Shown: one piece after another, positions 1 through 10,700 of the stretch
Layout: every line of letters starts with the position of its first letter
Position numbering within the stretch: the first letter of the stretch is position 1
Origin: Fusobacterium sp. JB019
GTDB taxonomy: Bacteria; Fusobacteriota; Fusobacteriia; Fusobacteriales; Fusobacteriaceae
Direction of reading: 5' to 3'
DNA length: 64,000 bases
Assembly: GCA_030673965.1 (NCBI GenBank)
Contig: JAUTCN010000011.1
Span: 1 to 64,000 of the forward strand
The notes under the pieces: model-generated
Database searches by the model: none
What the model saw: the letters and a program-made list of their open reading frames with translations, nothing else
Told to the model about the DNA's origin: nothing
Position numbers and translations under genes: made by a program

Positions 1-43
1 TTACTGTGTAGTATCAAGTGTTGAATGAAAAAAAATTAATAAT

Positions 44-161
44 GATTGGCAAGAATAGCTATGAGGGTACACCTAGTAACATACCGAACCTAGAAGTTAA
101 GCTCATAAACGCTGAAAGTACTTGGGGGGCAGCCCTCTGGGAGGATAAGAACTTGCCAATC
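44..161 (+). rRNA. rrf: 5S ribosomal RNA
   Basis: The 5' and 3' ends are complementary (ATTGGCAAG at 45-53 with CTTGCCAAT at 152-160), which is helix I of 5S rRNA. The interior contains the conserved loop sequence ACCGAACCTAGAAGTTAAGC and a GGGNGG-type 3' region. It is followed 12 bases later by a tRNA, as is usual at the end of an rRNA operon. The first 43 bases of the window are probably the 23S-5S spacer. The exact ends are estimated from the terminal helix. Confidence 0.93.
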
Positions 162-173
162 TTTAATATAAAT

Positions 174-249
174 GCTTCTTTAGCTCAGTTGGTAGAGCGC
201 ACGACTGTTAATCGTGTTGTCGTTGGTTCAAGTCCAACAAGAAGCGCCA
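174..249 (+). tRNA. tRNA-Asn (GTT)
   Basis: A complete cloverleaf can be drawn. The acceptor stem is GCTTCTT (174-180) with AAGAAGC (239-245), the D arm contains AGCTCAGTTGGTAGAGC, the anticodon loop carries GTT, the T arm contains GGTTCAAGTCC, and the CCA end is encoded at 247-249. It sits just behind the 5S gene and is likely cotranscribed with the rRNA operon. Confidence 0.97.
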
Positions 250-258
250 TATGAATTC

Positions 259-290
259 AAAGCAATCTATTAGATTGCTTTTTTTATTTT
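259..290 (+). terminator. intrinsic terminator of the rRNA/tRNA operon
   Basis: An AAGCAATC / GATTGCTT stem with a short loop is followed by a run of T. It lies 10 bases after tRNA-Asn and ends the rRNA operon before a new promoter at 313. Confidence 0.9.
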
Positions 291-312
291 GGATAAAAAA
301 ATTAAAAAAAAC

Positions 313-341
313 TTGACATATATGTAAATAAAAGGTATAAT
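313..341 (+). promoter_or_regulatory. strong sigma70 promoter for rpmG-tRNA-Trp-secE-nusG
   Basis: The -35 is TTGACA (313-318) and the -10 is TATAAT (336-341), separated by exactly 17 bp, so this is a consensus housekeeping promoter. The leader of about 100 nt downstream contains a small hairpin (CCATAC at 385-390 with GTATGG at 398-403). Its function is not known to me. Confidence 0.88.
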
Positions 342-445
342 CTTTTAGTCTTAATTAAACTAGAATCATTTAAAAACTCTATTACCATACAAATTAGGTA
401 TGGGAGGATTAGAAATTATCCGATAAGTAAATGGAGGTGTATGAG

Positions 446-598
446 TTGAGAGTAAATATTCAATTAGAATGTACAGAATGTAAAAGAAGAAATTATAGTA
501 CTTCAAAAAATAAGAAAAATACTACAGAAAGATTAGAATTAAAGAAGTATTGTAAATGGTGTAACAAAGAAACATTACACAAAGAAACTAAAAAATAA
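446..598 (+). CDS. rpmG: 50S ribosomal protein L33
   Basis: This 50-residue protein starts [17 protein letters not shown] and carries two CxxC pairs (C9/C12 and C36/C39), the zinc-ribbon form of L33. The start is a TTG codon preceded by a strong Shine-Dalgarno sequence, GGAGGTG at 433-439. The upstream ATG at 441 is out of frame and meets a stop at once. L33 is a small basic protein of the large ribosomal subunit near the E site. The position just before tRNA-Trp, secE and nusG is the common bacterial order. Zinc-containing L33 copies are often paired with a zinc-independent paralogue elsewhere, which cannot be judged from this window. Confidence 0.95.
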   Translation: MRVNIQLECTECKRRNYSTSKNKKNTTERLELKKYCKWCNKETLHKETKK

Positions 599-630
599 GA
601 TTTAAAGAAAGTTAATAGTTATCAACATGC

Positions 631-706
631 AGGTCAATGGCTCAATTGGTAGAGCATCGGTCTCCAAAACCGAGGGTTGGGGGTTCGAGTCCCTCTTGAC
701 CTGCCA
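631..706 (+). tRNA. tRNA-Trp (CCA)
   Basis: The acceptor stem is AGGTCAA (631-637) with TTGACCT (696-702). The anticodon loop CTCCAAA carries CCA, the T arm reads GGTTCGAGTCC, and the 3' CCA is encoded at 704-706. It lies between rpmG and secE, a conserved location for this tRNA, and is probably processed from the rpmG-secE-nusG transcript. Confidence 0.97.
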
Positions 707-737
707 TTTTTATTAAATATAAAAAGGTGGAAAAACT

Positions 738-923
738 ATGAAATTGTTGAGGAATGTAAAAATGGAATACTCAAAAGTGGAGTGGCCTAGAAAAAAAGCT
801 ATAAAGCATGCTACTGCGTGGGTTGTGGCTATGAGTGTTTTATTAAGCATATATTTGGGAGTTTTTGATATGGTTGCTTTAAGACTTTTAAAGATACTTG
901 TATCTCTATTTGGAGGTCAATAG
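738..923 (+). CDS. secE: preprotein translocase subunit SecE
   Basis: The 61-residue protein has the short bacterial SecE form: an N-terminal amphipathic segment with the conserved VEWPRKKA motif (residues 14-21) followed by one transmembrane helix (about residues 27-54). SecE clamps the SecY channel in the inner membrane. A GGTGG ribosome-binding site precedes the ATG. The stop is immediately followed by nusG, and secE-nusG is an almost universal pair. Confidence 0.97.
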   Translation: MKLLRNVKMEYSKVEWPRKKAIKHATAWVVAMSVLLSIYLGVFDMVALRLLKILVSLFGGQ

Positions 924-924
924 A

Positions 925-1527
925 ATGAAAACAGTTGTAGAAAAAAAATGGTTTATGATACATACTTATTCAGGGTATGAAAAAAAAGTAAAAACTGATT
1001 TAGAGCAAAAAATAGAGGCTTTATCAATGGACGAAATCGTTACTGATATTTTGGTTCCAGAAGAACAATCAGTTGAGCTAAGAAGAGGAAAAAAGAAAAT
1101 TATTAGCAGAAAATTATTTCCTGGATATGTAATGTTGAATATGTATACTACAAGAGAAGAGAGTGAAGAAGGAATTAATTATAAGGTTGATTCTGATGCT
1201 TGGTATATAATCAGAAATACTAATGGTGTTACTGGTTTCGTAGGTGTGGGATCAGATCCTATTCCTATGGAAGATGAAGAAGTAGAAAATATATTCAGAG
1301 TTATAGGATATAGCTTAGAAAATAGTGAAAATGAAGATTCAGAATTAGTTGCCGTAGACTTTGAGTTAGGAGATTATGTAGTTCTTTTAGATGGAGGATT
1401 CATAAATCAAAAAGGAAAAGTTGCAGAAATTAATCTAGAAAATAAAAAAGTTAAAGTAATGGTAGAGATGTTCGGAAGAATGACTCCAGTAGAAGTCAAC
1501 ATTACTGATGTTAAAAAAGAGGATTAG
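925..1527 (+). CDS. nusG: transcription termination/antitermination factor NusG
   Basis: The start chosen is ATG 925 (MKTVVEKKWF), which has a GGAGG site at 912-916. An in-frame ATG at 898 lies inside secE and would add nine unrelated residues. The 200-residue product has the NGN domain (WFMIHTYSGYEKKVK at the N-terminus; FPGYVMLNM near residue 70) and a C-terminal KOW domain (FELGDYVVLLDGGF to about residue 195). NusG binds the RNA polymerase clamp and links transcription with ribosomes or Rho. An acidic linker of about 30 residues, rich in Glu and Asp, separates the domains. Confidence 0.97.
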   Translation: MKTVVEKKWFMIHTYSGYEKKVKTDLEQKIEALSMDEIVTDILVPEEQSVELRRGKKKIISRKLFPGYVMLNMYTTREESEEGINYKVDSDAWYIIRNTNGVTGFVGVGSDPIPMEDEEVENIFRVIGYSLENSENEDSELVAVDFELGDYVVLLDGGFINQKGKVAEINLENKKVKVMVEMFGRMTPVEVNITDVKKED

Positions 1528-1542
1528 ATTATATTCTAATCT

Positions 1543-1569
1543 AGTGGGAGAAAAATCATTAGTACCACA
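1543..1569 (+). promoter_or_regulatory. putative ribosomal protein L1 binding site upstream of rplK
   Basis: The intergenic RNA AGTGGGAG....CATTAGTACCACA can form a stem with an asymmetric internal loop, resembling the L1 site of 23S rRNA that many bacteria copy into the L11-L1 leader for feedback control. A closely similar element recurs at 2041-2068 before rplA. The autoregulatory role is inferred from the family. Confidence 0.5.
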
Positions 1570-1593
1570 ACATTTTGGAGGTGTAATAAAGAA

Positions 1594-2019
1594 ATGGCAA
1601 AAGAAGTTATTCAAATAATTAAGTTACAATTACCTGCAGGTAAAGCAAATCCTGCACCACCAGTTGGACCAGCATTAGGGCAACATGGTGTAAATATAAT
1701 GGAGTTTTGTAAAGCGTTTAACGCAAAAACTCAAGATAAATCAGGATGGATAATTCCAGTAGAAATATCTGTTTATAATGATAGATCATTCACATTTATC
1801 ATGAAAACTCCACCTGCATCAGATTTATTAAAAAAAGCAGCTGGGATATCAAAAGCAGCTGGAAATTCTTTAACAGAAGTAGCTGGAACTATAAATAAAG
1901 AAAAATTAAAAGAAGTAGCAGAAACTAAAATGCCTGATTTAAATGCAGGATCAATAGAAGCTGCAATGAAAATAATAGCTGGATCAGCAAGATCTATGGG
2001 AATAAAAATAGAAGATTAA
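1594..2019 (+). CDS. rplK: 50S ribosomal protein L11
   Basis: The 141-residue protein matches L11 over its full length. The N-terminal domain contains [20 protein letters not shown] (residues 10-29) and the C-terminal rRNA-binding domain ends in [19 protein letters not shown]11 with L10/L12 builds the GTPase-associated centre of the large subunit. A GGAGGTG ribosome-binding site is present at 1577-1583. It is cotranscribed with nusG upstream and rplA downstream. Confidence 0.98.
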   Translation: MAKEVIQIIKLQLPAGKANPAPPVGPALGQHGVNIMEFCKAFNAKTQDKSGWIIPVEISVYNDRSFTFIMKTPPASDLLKKAAGISKAAGNSLTEVAGTINKEKLKEVAETKMPDLNAGSIEAAMKIIAGSARSMGIKIED

Positions 2020-2040
2020 TCTTAATCTTTTGGTATATTA

Positions 2041-2068
2041 AGTGGTAGGATAAAATCCATTGACCACA
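2041..2068 (+). promoter_or_regulatory. second putative L1 binding site upstream of rplA
   Basis: The sequence AGTGGTAGG....CCATTGACCACA closely repeats the element at 1543-1569, with GTGG and CCAC forming the outer stem. It lies 20 bases before the rplA start. Two copies may let L1 repress translation of each cistron; this is inference. Confidence 0.45.
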
Positions 2069-2087
2069 GAAGGAGGAAATTTAAAAG

Positions 2088-2795
2088 ATGGCAAAACATA
2101 GAGGAAAAAAATATATAGAAGCTGCTAAACTAGTAGATAGCGCGAAATTATATGATGTGAAAGAAGCATTAGAAACTGTAGTTAAGACTAAAACAGCAAA
2201 CTTTTTAGAAACTGTAGAAGTTGCTTTAAGATTAGGGGTAGATCCTAGACATGCAAGTCAACAAATAAGAGGAACAGTTGTTTTACCTCATGGGACTGGA
2301 AAAAATGTTAAGATACTAGCTATTACTCAAGGTGAAAATATAGATAAAGCATTAGAAGCAGGAGCAGATTATGCAGGTGCAGAAGAGTATATCGAAAAAA
2401 TCCAACAAGGTTGGTTAGATTTTGATATCGTAATCGCAACTCCAGATATGATGCCTAAATTAGGAAGATTAGGAAGAATATTAGGAACTAAAGGATTAAT
2501 GCCAAATCCTAAATCAGGAACAGTTACTCCTAATATTGCAGGAGCAGTTTCAGAATTTAAAAAAGGTAAGTTAGCTTTTAGAGTAGATAAATTAGGATCT
2601 ATTCATGTTCCGATAGGAAAAGTTAATTTTGATGATGAAAAGATATATGAAAACTTTAAAACATTTATGGCAGAAATAATTAGATTAAAGCCAGCAGATG
2701 CTAAAGGACAATATTTAAAAACAGTAGCAGTTTCATTAACTATGGGACCTGGGCTTAAATTAGATCCAGCTTTATTAGTTAAAGAAATAGGATAA
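2088..2795 (+). CDS. rplA: 50S ribosomal protein L1
   Basis: At 235 residues it has the usual length. The protein starts MAKHRGKKY and contains the diagnostic segment [20 protein letters not shown] (about residues 126-145), followed by the conserved C-terminal half. L1 forms the mobile stalk near the ribosomal E site and represses its own operon by binding the leader mRNA. A GGAGG site lies at 2072-2076. It is the last gene before a new promoter at 2810. Confidence 0.98.
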   Translation: MAKHRGKKYIEAAKLVDSAKLYDVKEALETVVKTKTANFLETVEVALRLGVDPRHASQQIRGTVVLPHGTGKNVKILAITQGENIDKALEAGADYAGAEEYIEKIQQGWLDFDIVIATPDMMPKLGRLGRILGTKGLMPNPKSGTVTPNIAGAVSEFKKGKLAFRVDKLGSIHVPIGKVNFDDEKIYENFKTFMAEIIRLKPADAKGQYLKTVAVSLTMGPGLKLDPALLVKEIG

Positions 2796-2809
2796 AAATA
2801 AAAAAACTC

Positions 2810-2838
2810 TTGAAAAATAATAAAGGATAGAGTATAAT
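2810..2838 (+). promoter_or_regulatory. promoter of the rplJL operon
   Basis: TTGAAA (2810-2815) and TATAAT (2833-2838) are separated by 17 bp. It begins the leader that ends in the attenuator-like hairpin at 2953-2993. Confidence 0.85.
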
Positions 2839-2844
2839 AGATTG

Positions 2845-2993
2845 TTGGATAAAAATTTAATATAAATCCAAACTAAAGACAGTGGGTAATTAAGAAAGTA
2901 AATCCTACCGAGGTTGGAATCAGGTATTCATAGACCTCATTGCAAGATTACAACCTTCGTTCCACGTTATAATGGTACGAAGGTATTTTTTTT
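2845..2993 (+). promoter_or_regulatory. ribosomal protein L10 leader with terminator-like hairpin
   Basis: The roughly 150-nt leader between the promoter and rplJ has the familiar L10-leader layout. Conserved single-stranded blocks lie around 2880-2915 (AGTGGGTAA, AAATCCTACCGAGG), then CATTGCAAGATTACAACC, and then a hairpin with arms CCTTCGT (2954-2960) and ACGAAGG (2977-2983) followed by a T run. In firmicutes this RNA binds L10(L12)4 and promotes termination. Here the role is inferred from position and architecture. Confidence 0.8.
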
Positions 2994-3014
2994 AGAAAGA
3001 GGAGGTGAAATGAA

Positions 3015-3521
3015 GTGGCAAATCAAGCTAAAAAAGAAGCAGTAGCATTACTTGTTGAAAAAATAAAAAGAGCGCAATCTATAGTTCTTGTTGACTATGA
3101 AGGAATAAAAGTTAAAGAAGAAACTCAACTTAGAAAATCTTTAAGAGAATCTGGTGGAGAATATTTAGTAGCTAAAAATAGATTATTTAAAATAGCTCTT
3201 AAAGAAGCAGGAGTTGAAGATTCTTTTGATGATATATTAGAAGGAACTACTTCATTTGCATTTGGATATGATGATGTTGTAGCGCCAGCTAAAGTTATGC
3301 ATGAAGTATCTAAAGCAAATGCAAAGGCAAAAATATTTAATATTAAAGGTGGATATTTAACAGGAAACAGAGTTTCTGTTGAGGAAGTACTAGAATTAGC
3401 AACTTTACCATCAAGAGACGAACTATTGTCTATGGTATTAAATGGAATGTTAGGACCAGTAAGAAAACTTGCTTACGGTGTAGTAGCATTAGCAGATAAA
3501 AAAGAAGAATCTGCAGAATAA
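3015..3521 (+). CDS. rplJ: 50S ribosomal protein L10
   Basis: The 168-residue protein starts at GTG 3015 ([10 protein letters not shown]) behind a GGAGGTGA ribosome-binding site at 3001-3008. The L10 core [12 protein letters not shown] (about residues 22-33) and the C-terminal helix that anchors L7/L12 dimers are recognisable. L10 is the base of the L12 stalk. It is followed by rplL and preceded by its own regulatory leader. Confidence 0.97.
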   Translation: MANQAKKEAVALLVEKIKRAQSIVLVDYEGIKVKEETQLRKSLRESGGEYLVAKNRLFKIALKEAGVEDSFDDILEGTTSFAFGYDDVVAPAKVMHEVSKANAKAKIFNIKGGYLTGNRVSVEEVLELATLPSRDELLSMVLNGMLGPVRKLAYGVVALADKKEESAE

Positions 3522-3564
3522 TAAAATAAAATTAATAATAAAAAATATTAGGAGGAAAATTAAA

Positions 3565-3930
3565 ATGGCATTTAATAAAGAGCAATTTATAGCTGACTTA
3601 GAAGCTATGTCAGTATTAGAATTAAGAGAATTAGTTACTACTCTTGAAGATCACTTTGGAGTAACAGCAGCAGCTCCAGTAGCAGTAGCAGCAGCAGGAG
3701 GAGCAGCAGCAGCAGAAGAAAAAACTGAATTTAACATAGAGTTAGTTTCAGCAGGAGCTAAAAAAATAGGAGTTATTAAAGAAATCAGAGGAATAACTGG
3801 TTTAGGATTAAAAGATGCAAAAGCATTAGCAGATAATGGTGGAATGATTAAAGAAGCTGTATCTAAAGAAGAAGCAGAAGAAATTAAAACTAAATTAGAA
3901 GCTGCTGGAGCAACAGTAGAAGTTAAATAG
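3565..3930 (+). CDS. rplL: 50S ribosomal protein L7/L12
   Basis: The 121-residue protein has the three-part L12 design: an N-terminal dimerisation helix ([16 protein letters not shown]), an Ala/Val-rich hinge (residues 34-51), and a C-terminal factor-binding domain ([20 protein letters not shown] and [12 protein letters not shown]). It recruits translation factors to the ribosome as a multimer on L10. A strong terminator follows at 3968. Confidence 0.98.
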   Translation: MAFNKEQFIADLEAMSVLELRELVTTLEDHFGVTAAAPVAVAAAGGAAAAEEKTEFNIELVSAGAKKIGVIKEIRGITGLGLKDAKALADNGGMIKEAVSKEEAEEIKTKLEAAGATVEVK

Positions 3931-3967
3931 TTTAAATCAATACATAAATTTTGTACAAAAAAAAAGA

Positions 3968-3996
3968 AATAGGCACTCAGGAAGAGTGCCTATTTT
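3968..3996 (+). terminator. intrinsic terminator after rplL
   Basis: A strong stem (AATAGGCACTC with GAGTGCCTATT) is followed by a T-rich tail. It probably acts as a partial terminator between rplJL and rpoBC, because I saw no clear consensus promoter in the 120 bases before rpoB. Confidence 0.88.
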
Positions 3997-4122
3997 AATC
4001 ATCTTTACAATAAAGTTATGTTTAATTTTTTAGTAGTTGATACTTAATCTTTTGAAATTATAGGTATTTTTTATTTTCAAAAGGTTAGGTATTGACATTA
4101 AAAGTTGAAGGAGTGTGAGTAA

Positions 4123-7100
4123 ATGGGGAAACTCGTTGAAAGATTTAATTATGGAAAAATACAAGAAAGAGGAGTAATGCCTCACTTCCTTGAATTCCAA
4201 TTGAATTCTTATGAAGATTTTATTCAATCAAAAAATAATCCACTATCAAGAGAAGATAAAGGGTTAGAATCTGCTTTTAGAGAAGTATTTCCAATAGATT
4301 CTTCTAATGGAGATATCCAATTAGATTATATCTCATATGAATTACATGATGCTGAACCACCTTTGAATAACGAATTAGAGTGTAAAAAAAGAGGGAAAAC
4401 ATATTCAGCTTCATTAAAAGTAAGATTAAGATTAACAAATAAAAAAAGTGGAAATGAGATACAAGAAAGTTTAGTTTATTTTGGTGAAGTACCATTAATG
4501 ACACCAAGAGGAACATTTATAATAAATGGAGCAGAAAGAGTAGTTGTATCACAGTTACATAGATCTCCAGGGGTTTCTTTTGATAAGGATGTAAACTTAC
4601 AAATAGGGAAAGACTTATTTGTAGGGAAAATTATTCCTTATAAAGGAACTTGGTTAGAGTTTGAAACTGATAAAAATGATTTTTTAAATGTTAAGATTGA
4701 TAGAAAGAAAAAAGTATTGGCTACAGTGTTTTTAAAAGCTATTGATTTCTTTAATACAAACGAAGAAATAATGGATCAGTTTTTAGAAACTAAAGAATTA
4801 GACTTAACAACTTATTATGAAGAATATAAAGATAAACAAGAATTAGTAGATGCTTTAAGAGCAGAAATAGAAGGAAGTTTTTTAAAAGAAGATGTTTTAA
4901 ATGAAGAAGATGGAGAATTTATAGGAGAAGCTCAAAGTTATATAAATGAAGAGCTTATCTTAAATTTAATAGAAAATAAAGTTTTAAATATTATTATATA
5001 TAAAGTTACTCCTAGAGAAAAAGTATTGGCAAACAGTTTATTAAATGATACAACAGTTTCAAAAGAAGAAGCAGTAACTGAAGTTTTTAAAAAATTAAGA
5101 CCAGGAGATTTAGTAACAGTAGATTCAGCTAAATCATTAATAAGACAAATGTTCTTTAATCCACAAAGATATGATTTAGAACCAGTTGGTAGATATAAAC
5201 TTAATAAAAGATTAGGTTTAGATATCGATTCTGAAGAGGTTTTATTAACTAAAAGTGATATCACGAGAACTGTTGAAGTAATTATGGATTTATTTAATGG
5301 AGAAGGACATACTGACGACATTGATAATTTATGTAATAGAAGAATTAGAGGGGTAGGAGAATTACTTCTAATGCAAATAAGAACAGGATTAACAAAAATG
5401 TCTAAAATGGTCAAAGAAAAAATGACAATACAAGATTCAGAAACTTTATCGTCTCAATCTTTATTAAATACTAGACCATTAAATGCCTTGATATTAGATT
5501 TCTTTGGATCAGGACAATTATCTCAATTTATGGATCAATCAAATCCACTAGCTGAGTTAACTCATAAAAGAAGAATATCAGCTTTAGGACCAGGAGGACT
5601 TTCAAGAGAGAGAGCAGGGTTCGAAGTTAGAGACGTTCATGATTCACATTATGGTAGAGTTTGTCCAATAGAGACTCCAGAGGGACCAAATATCGGATTG
5701 ATTGGATCACTAGCTATATATGCAAAAGTAAATAGTTATGGTTTTATAGAAACTCCATTTGTAAAAATTGAAAATGGTGTAGCTCAATTTGATAAAGTTG
5801 TTTATTTGGCTGCAGATGAAGAAGACGGATTATTTATAGCGCAAGCAGATACAGAAATTTCTGAAAACGGAGAACTAGTAGGAGAGGTAACTTGTAGATT
5901 TGGTCATGAGATAGTTCAAATTTCAGGACAGAAGGTAGATTATTTAGATGTATCTCCTAAACAAGTTGTATCGGTTTCAGCTGGTTTAATACCATTCTTA
6001 GAACACGATGATGCGAACCGTGCACTAATGGGATCAAACATGCAAAGACAAGCAGTTCCTCTTCTTAGAACAGAAGCTCCTTATGTAGGAACTGGACTAG
6101 AAAGAAAAGTAGCTGTTGATTCTGGAGCAGTTGTAATAAGTGAAGTAGAAGGAACAGTTTCTTATGTAGACGCAAATTTAATCAAGATTATGTCTAACGA
6201 GGGAATAGAATATTCATACAAACTATTAAATCATGAAAGATCAAACCAGGCAATGTGTTTACATCAAAAACCAATAGTAGATTTAGGGGAAAAGGTAAAA
6301 AAAGGAACAGTAATTGCTGATGGACCAGCTACTAAAGGTGGAGATTTGGCGTTAGGTAGAAATATACTTATGGCATTCATGCCTTGGGAAGGATATAACT
6401 ACGAGGATGCGATTTTAATATCTGAAAGATTAAGAAAAGATGATGTATTTACATCAATTCATATAGAAGAGTACGAAATAGAAGCTAGAAATACTAAATT
6501 AGGTGACGAAGAAATAACAAGAGAAATTCCAAATGTTTCAGAAGAAGCTTTAAAGAACTTAGATGCTAATGGAGTAATAGTTGTTGGAGCTGAAGTTGAA
6601 GCTGGAGATATTTTAGTTGGAAAAACAGCACCTAAAGGAGAAACAGAGCCTCCTGCAGAAGAAAAATTGTTAAGAGCTATTTTTGGAGAAAAAGCAAGAG
6701 ATGTAAGGGATACTTCTTTAAAAATGCCTCATGGTTCAAAAGGAACAGTTGTTGAAGTTTTAGAATTATCTAGAGCAAATGGAGATGATTTAAAAGCTGG
6801 AGTAAATAAAGTTATAAGAGTTTTTGTAGCTGAAAAGAGAAAAATAACTGTTGGGGATAAAATGTCGGGACGTCATGGAAATAAAGGGGTTGTATCTAGA
6901 GTTTTACCAGCTGAAGATATGCCATTCTTAGAAGATGGAACACATTTAGATGTAGTTTTAAATCCACTAGGAGTTCCATCTCGTATGAATATAGGGCAGG
7001 TACTTGAGGTACATTTAGGACTAGCTTTACAAAATATTCCAGACAGAGATAAAAGATATATTGCAACACCAGTTTTTGATGGTGCGACTGAAATGGAAAT

Positions 7101-7647
7101 AAAAGATCGTTTAGAAAAGTCAGGATATCCTAGAAGTGGAAAAGTAACACTTTATGATGGAAGAAATGGAGAAGCTTTCGATAACCAAGTTACAGTAGGA
7201 ATAATGTATATGTTAAAACTACATCATTTGGTAGAAGATAAAATGCATGCGAGAGCAATAGGACCTTACTCTTTAGTTACTCAACAACCATTGGGAGGAA
7301 AAGCTCAATTTGGTGGACAAAGATTAGGAGAAATGGAAGTATGGGCTTTAGAAGCTTATGGAGCATCAAATATATTACAAGAAATGCTTACAGTTAAATC
7401 AGACGATATAAATGGAAGAACAAAAACTTATGAAGCTATAGTAAAAGGTGAAGATATGCCAGAGGCAGATTTACCAGAATCATTTAAAGTTTTATTAAAA
7501 GAATTTAGAGCTATAGCACTTGATATAGAGTTATTTGATAAAGAAGGAAATATTATAAATGTTGATGAGGATCACAATAAAGAAGAAACAATTACAGAAT
7601 TTTCTTTAAGCTCTTTAGAAGAAAGAGAAGAGTCGGCAGAAAAATAA
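4123..7647 (+). CDS. rpoB: DNA-directed RNA polymerase beta subunit
   Basis: The 1174-residue protein is the full beta subunit. Visible landmarks are the protrusion and fork regions, the rifampicin-pocket segment (GQLSQFMDQ, then [13 protein letters not shown]), the KPLGEK-like downstream lobe, and the C-terminal segment [24 protein letters not shown] broken by the usual conserved spacing. Residues equivalent to E. coli Q513, D516, H526, R529 and S531 are unchanged; position 509 is Gly instead of Ser. It catalyses transcription together with rpoC downstream and omega at 13194. The ribosome-binding site is GGAG at 4110-4113. Confidence 0.98.
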   Translation: MGKLVERFNYGKIQERGVMPHFLEFQLNSYEDFIQSKNNPLSREDKGLESAFREVFPIDSSNGDIQLDYISYELHDAEPPLNNELECKKRGKTYSASLKVRLRLTNKKSGNEIQESLVYFGEVPLMTPRGTFIINGAERVVVSQLHRSPGVSFDKDVNLQIGKDLFVGKIIPYKGTWLEFETDKNDFLNVKIDRKKKVLATVFLKAIDFFNTNEEIMDQFLETKELDLTTYYEEYKDKQELVDALRAEIEGSFLKEDVLNEEDGEFIGEAQSYINEELILNLIENKVLNIIIYKVTPREKVLANSLLNDTTVSKEEAVTEVFKKLRPGDLVTVDSAKSLIRQMFFNPQRYDLEPVGRYKLNKRLGLDIDSEEVLLTKSDITRTVEVIMDLFNGEGHTDDIDNLCNRRIRGVGELLLMQIRTGLTKMSKMVKEKMTIQDSETLSSQSLLNTRPLNALILDFFGSGQLSQFMDQSNPLAELTHKRRISALGPGGLSRERAGFEVRDVHDSHYGRVCPIETPEGPNIGLIGSLAIYAKVNSYGFIETPFVKIENGVAQFDKVVYLAADEEDGLFIAQADTEISENGELVGEVTCRFGHEIVQISGQKVDYLDVSPKQVVSVSAGLIPFLEHDDANRALMGSNMQRQAVPLLRTEAPYVGTGLERKVAVDSGAVVISEVEGTVSYVDANLIKIMSNEGIEYSYKLLNHERSNQAMCLHQKPIVDLGEKVKKGTVIADGPATKGGDLALGRNILMAFMPWEGYNYEDAILISERLRKDDVFTSIHIEEYEIEARNTKLGDEEITREIPNVSEEALKNLDANGVIVVGAEVEAGDILVGKTAPKGETEPPAEEKLLRAIFGEKARDVRDTSLKMPHGSKGTVVEVLELSRANGDDLKAGVNKVIRVFVAEKRKITVGDKMSGRHGNKGVVSRVLPAEDMPFLEDGTHLDVVLNPLGVPSRMNIGQVLEVHLGLALQNIPDRDKRYIATPVFDGATEMEIKDRLEKSGYPRSGKVTLYDGRNGEAFDNQVTVGIMYMLKLHHLVEDKMHARAIGPYSLVTQQPLGGKAQFGGQRLGEMEVWALEAYGASNILQEMLTVKSDDINGRTKTYEAIVKGEDMPEADLPESFKVLLKEFRAIALDIELFDKEGNIINVDEDHNKEETITEFSLSSLEEREESAEK

Positions 7648-7726
7648 AATAATTTATCAATTATAATTTAGATAATAATATAAAGTGTAAAAACTTTATC
7701 TCGATTAAGGAGGCATAACATTTAAT

Positions 7727-10700
7727 ATGGGAATAAAAAGTTTTGAAAAAATAAGAATAAAACTTGCTTCGCCTGAAAAAATTTATGAATGGTCTCATGG
7801 AGAAATAACAAAACCAGAGACAATAAACTATAGAACATTAAATCCTGAAATGGATGGTCTATTCTGTGAAAGAATATTTGGACCAAGTAAAGATTGGGAA
7901 TGTGCTTGTGGAAAATATAAAAGAATGAGATATAAAGGTCTTGTTTGTGAAAAATGTGGGGTAGAAGTAACTAAATCTAAAGTTAGAAGAGAGAGAATGG
8001 GGCATATAGCATTAGCTGCCCCAGTATCTCATATTTGGTATTCAAAAGGGACACCAAATAAGATGGCGTTAGTATTAGGGATTTCACCTAAAGAATTAGA
8101 ATCTGTACTTTATTTTGCTAGATATGTAGTTATAAAAAGTTCAGAAGAATCTTTACCAGTAGGTAAGATTTTAAACGAAAAAGAATACAAATTATTTAAA
8201 CAAATGTACAAAAGTGCATTTGAAGCTAAAATGGGTGCAGAAGCGATATTAAGTTTATTAGAGAGTTTAGACTTAAATGGAATAAAAGAAAATTTAGAAA
8301 AAGATTTAGAAGAAGTTACTTCTAGCCAAAAGAGAAAAAAAGTAGCCAAAAGATTAAAAATTGTTAGAGACTTTTTGGAATCAGGAAATAAACCTGCTTG
8401 GATGATACTAAAAAATGTACCAGTTATACCAGCTGATTTAAGACCAATGGTTCAATTAGACGGTGGAAGATTTGCAACTTCAGATCTTAATGATTTATAT
8501 AGAAGAGTTATTAATAGGAATAACAGACTTAAAAAGTTATTAGAAATTAAAGCTCCTGAAATAGTTGTGAAAAATGAAAAAAGAATGCTTCAAGAAGCTG
8601 TAGATGCTCTTATAGATAACGGAAGAAGAGGAAAACCTGTTGTTGCACAAAATAATAGAGAATTAAAATCATTATCAGATATGCTTAAAGGAAAGCAAGG
8701 AAGATTTAGACAAAATCTATTAGGTAAAAGGGTAGACTATTCGGCAAGATCAGTTATTGTTGTGGGACCATCTCTAAAAATGAATCAATGTGGAATACCT
8801 AAAAAAATGGCTTTAGAACTATATAAACCATTTATAATGAGAGAATTAGTAAAAAGAGAGTTAGCAACTAACATAAAAACAGCTAAAAAACTAGTTGAAG
8901 AAGCAGATGATAAAGTATGGGATGTAATAGAAGATGTAATAAAAGGACATCCAGTATTATTAAACAGAGCCCCAACTTTACATAGATTATCAATTCAAGC
9001 TTTTGAGCCAGTGTTAATTGAAGGAAAAGCTATAAGATTACATCCATTAGTATGTTCAGCATTTAATGCGGATTTTGATGGAGACCAAATGGCGGTACAT
9101 CTAGTATTATCTCCAGAAGCTATAATGGAAGCAAAATTATTGATGTTAGCTCCAAATAATATAATTTCTCCTTCAAATGGGCAACCAATAGCAGTACCAG
9201 GACAAGACATGGTTATGGGATGTTTCTATATGACAAAAGATAGACCTGGATGTAAAGGTGAAGGAAAACAATTTTCAAATAAAGCTCAAGCTTTAACTGC
9301 TTATGAAAATGGAGTTGTAGTAACTCACTCTATTATAAAAGTTAGAATGGGAGATAAATTAGTAACAACTACTCCAGGAAGAGTTTTATTTGCAGAAATA
9401 TTACCAGAAGAAATAAGAAATTATACTCAAACTTATGGTAAAGGTCCTTTAAAAAAATTAATAGCAGATTTATATGATAAATTTGGATTTACAGTAACTG
9501 CAGAGATAATAAATAAAGTTAAAAACTTTGGATATCATTATTCTACATTTGCAGGGGTTTCAGTAGGGATAGAAGATTTAGAAATTCCAGAAACTAAAAA
9601 AGCAATTTTAGAAAAAGCAGATGATGATATAACAAATATAGACCAAGAATATAAAGATGGAAAAATTATAAACGAAGAAAGATATAGAAAAACTATATCT
9701 GTTTGGGCAAAAGCTACTGAAGATGTAACTAATGCGATGATGAATGGACTAGATGAGTTCAACCCAGTTTATATGATGGCGACTTCAGGAGCCAGAGGAT
9801 CAGTTCAACAAATGAGACAATTAGCAGCTATGAGAGGAAATATGGCCGATACTAGAGGTAGAATCATAGAAGTACCAATTAAGGCAAACTTCCGTGAAGG
9901 ACTAACAGTATTAGAATTTTTCATGTCTTCACATGGAGCAAGAAAAGGGTTAGCAGATACAGCTCTAAGAACAGCCGATTCAGGATATTTAACAAGAAGA
10001 TTGGTTGATATTTCACATGAGGTTATAGTTAATGCAGAAGATTGTGGAACTCATGAAGGAATTGAAGTATCTGACCTAATTTCTGAAGGAAAAGTTATAG
10101 AAACTTTAGCAGAAAGAATAAATGGAAGAGTTTTAGCAGAAGATTTAGTAGTAGATAAAGAAGTAATAGCTTCTAGAAATACATTAATAAATAAAGAATT
10201 AATTGCTAAAATTCAAGAGTTAGAAATAAAGAAAATAAAAATAAGATCACCTTTAACTTGTTCTTTAGAAAAAGGTGTATGTAAAAAATGTTATGGAATG
10301 GATTTATCTAATCATCAAGAAGTTTTAGAAGGGGAAGCAGTTGGAGTTATAGCAGCTCAGTCAATTGGGGAACCAGGAACTCAGCTTACAATGAGAACAT
10401 TCCATACAGGTGGAGTAGCTATGGCAACAGCTTCAGCAACTACTAAGAAAGCTGAAAATAGTGGTATAGCTAAATTTAAAGATGTAAAAATATTAGTTAA
10501 CGAGAATGGAGATGAAATTGTTGTAAGTCAGTCAGCAAAAGTTTCTATTGAAAATAATGATCATGAAATTCCGTCAGGATCTATATTAAGAGTAAAAGAT
10601 GGTGCACAACTTCAAAAGGGTGATATATTAGCAGATGTTAATCCATATCACATTCCTATTATCTGTGATCAAGATGGTGAAGTTGCTTTTAAAGAGATTA

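Noticed and set aside
18-254. Open frame across the 5S rRNA and tRNA-Asn genes
   Set aside because: It overlaps two clear RNA genes entirely and has no ribosome-binding site.
4938-9762. Several minus-strand frames opposite rpoB and rpoC
   Set aside because: They are shadows of strongly conserved genes in an AT-rich genome, without ribosome-binding sites or recognisable products.
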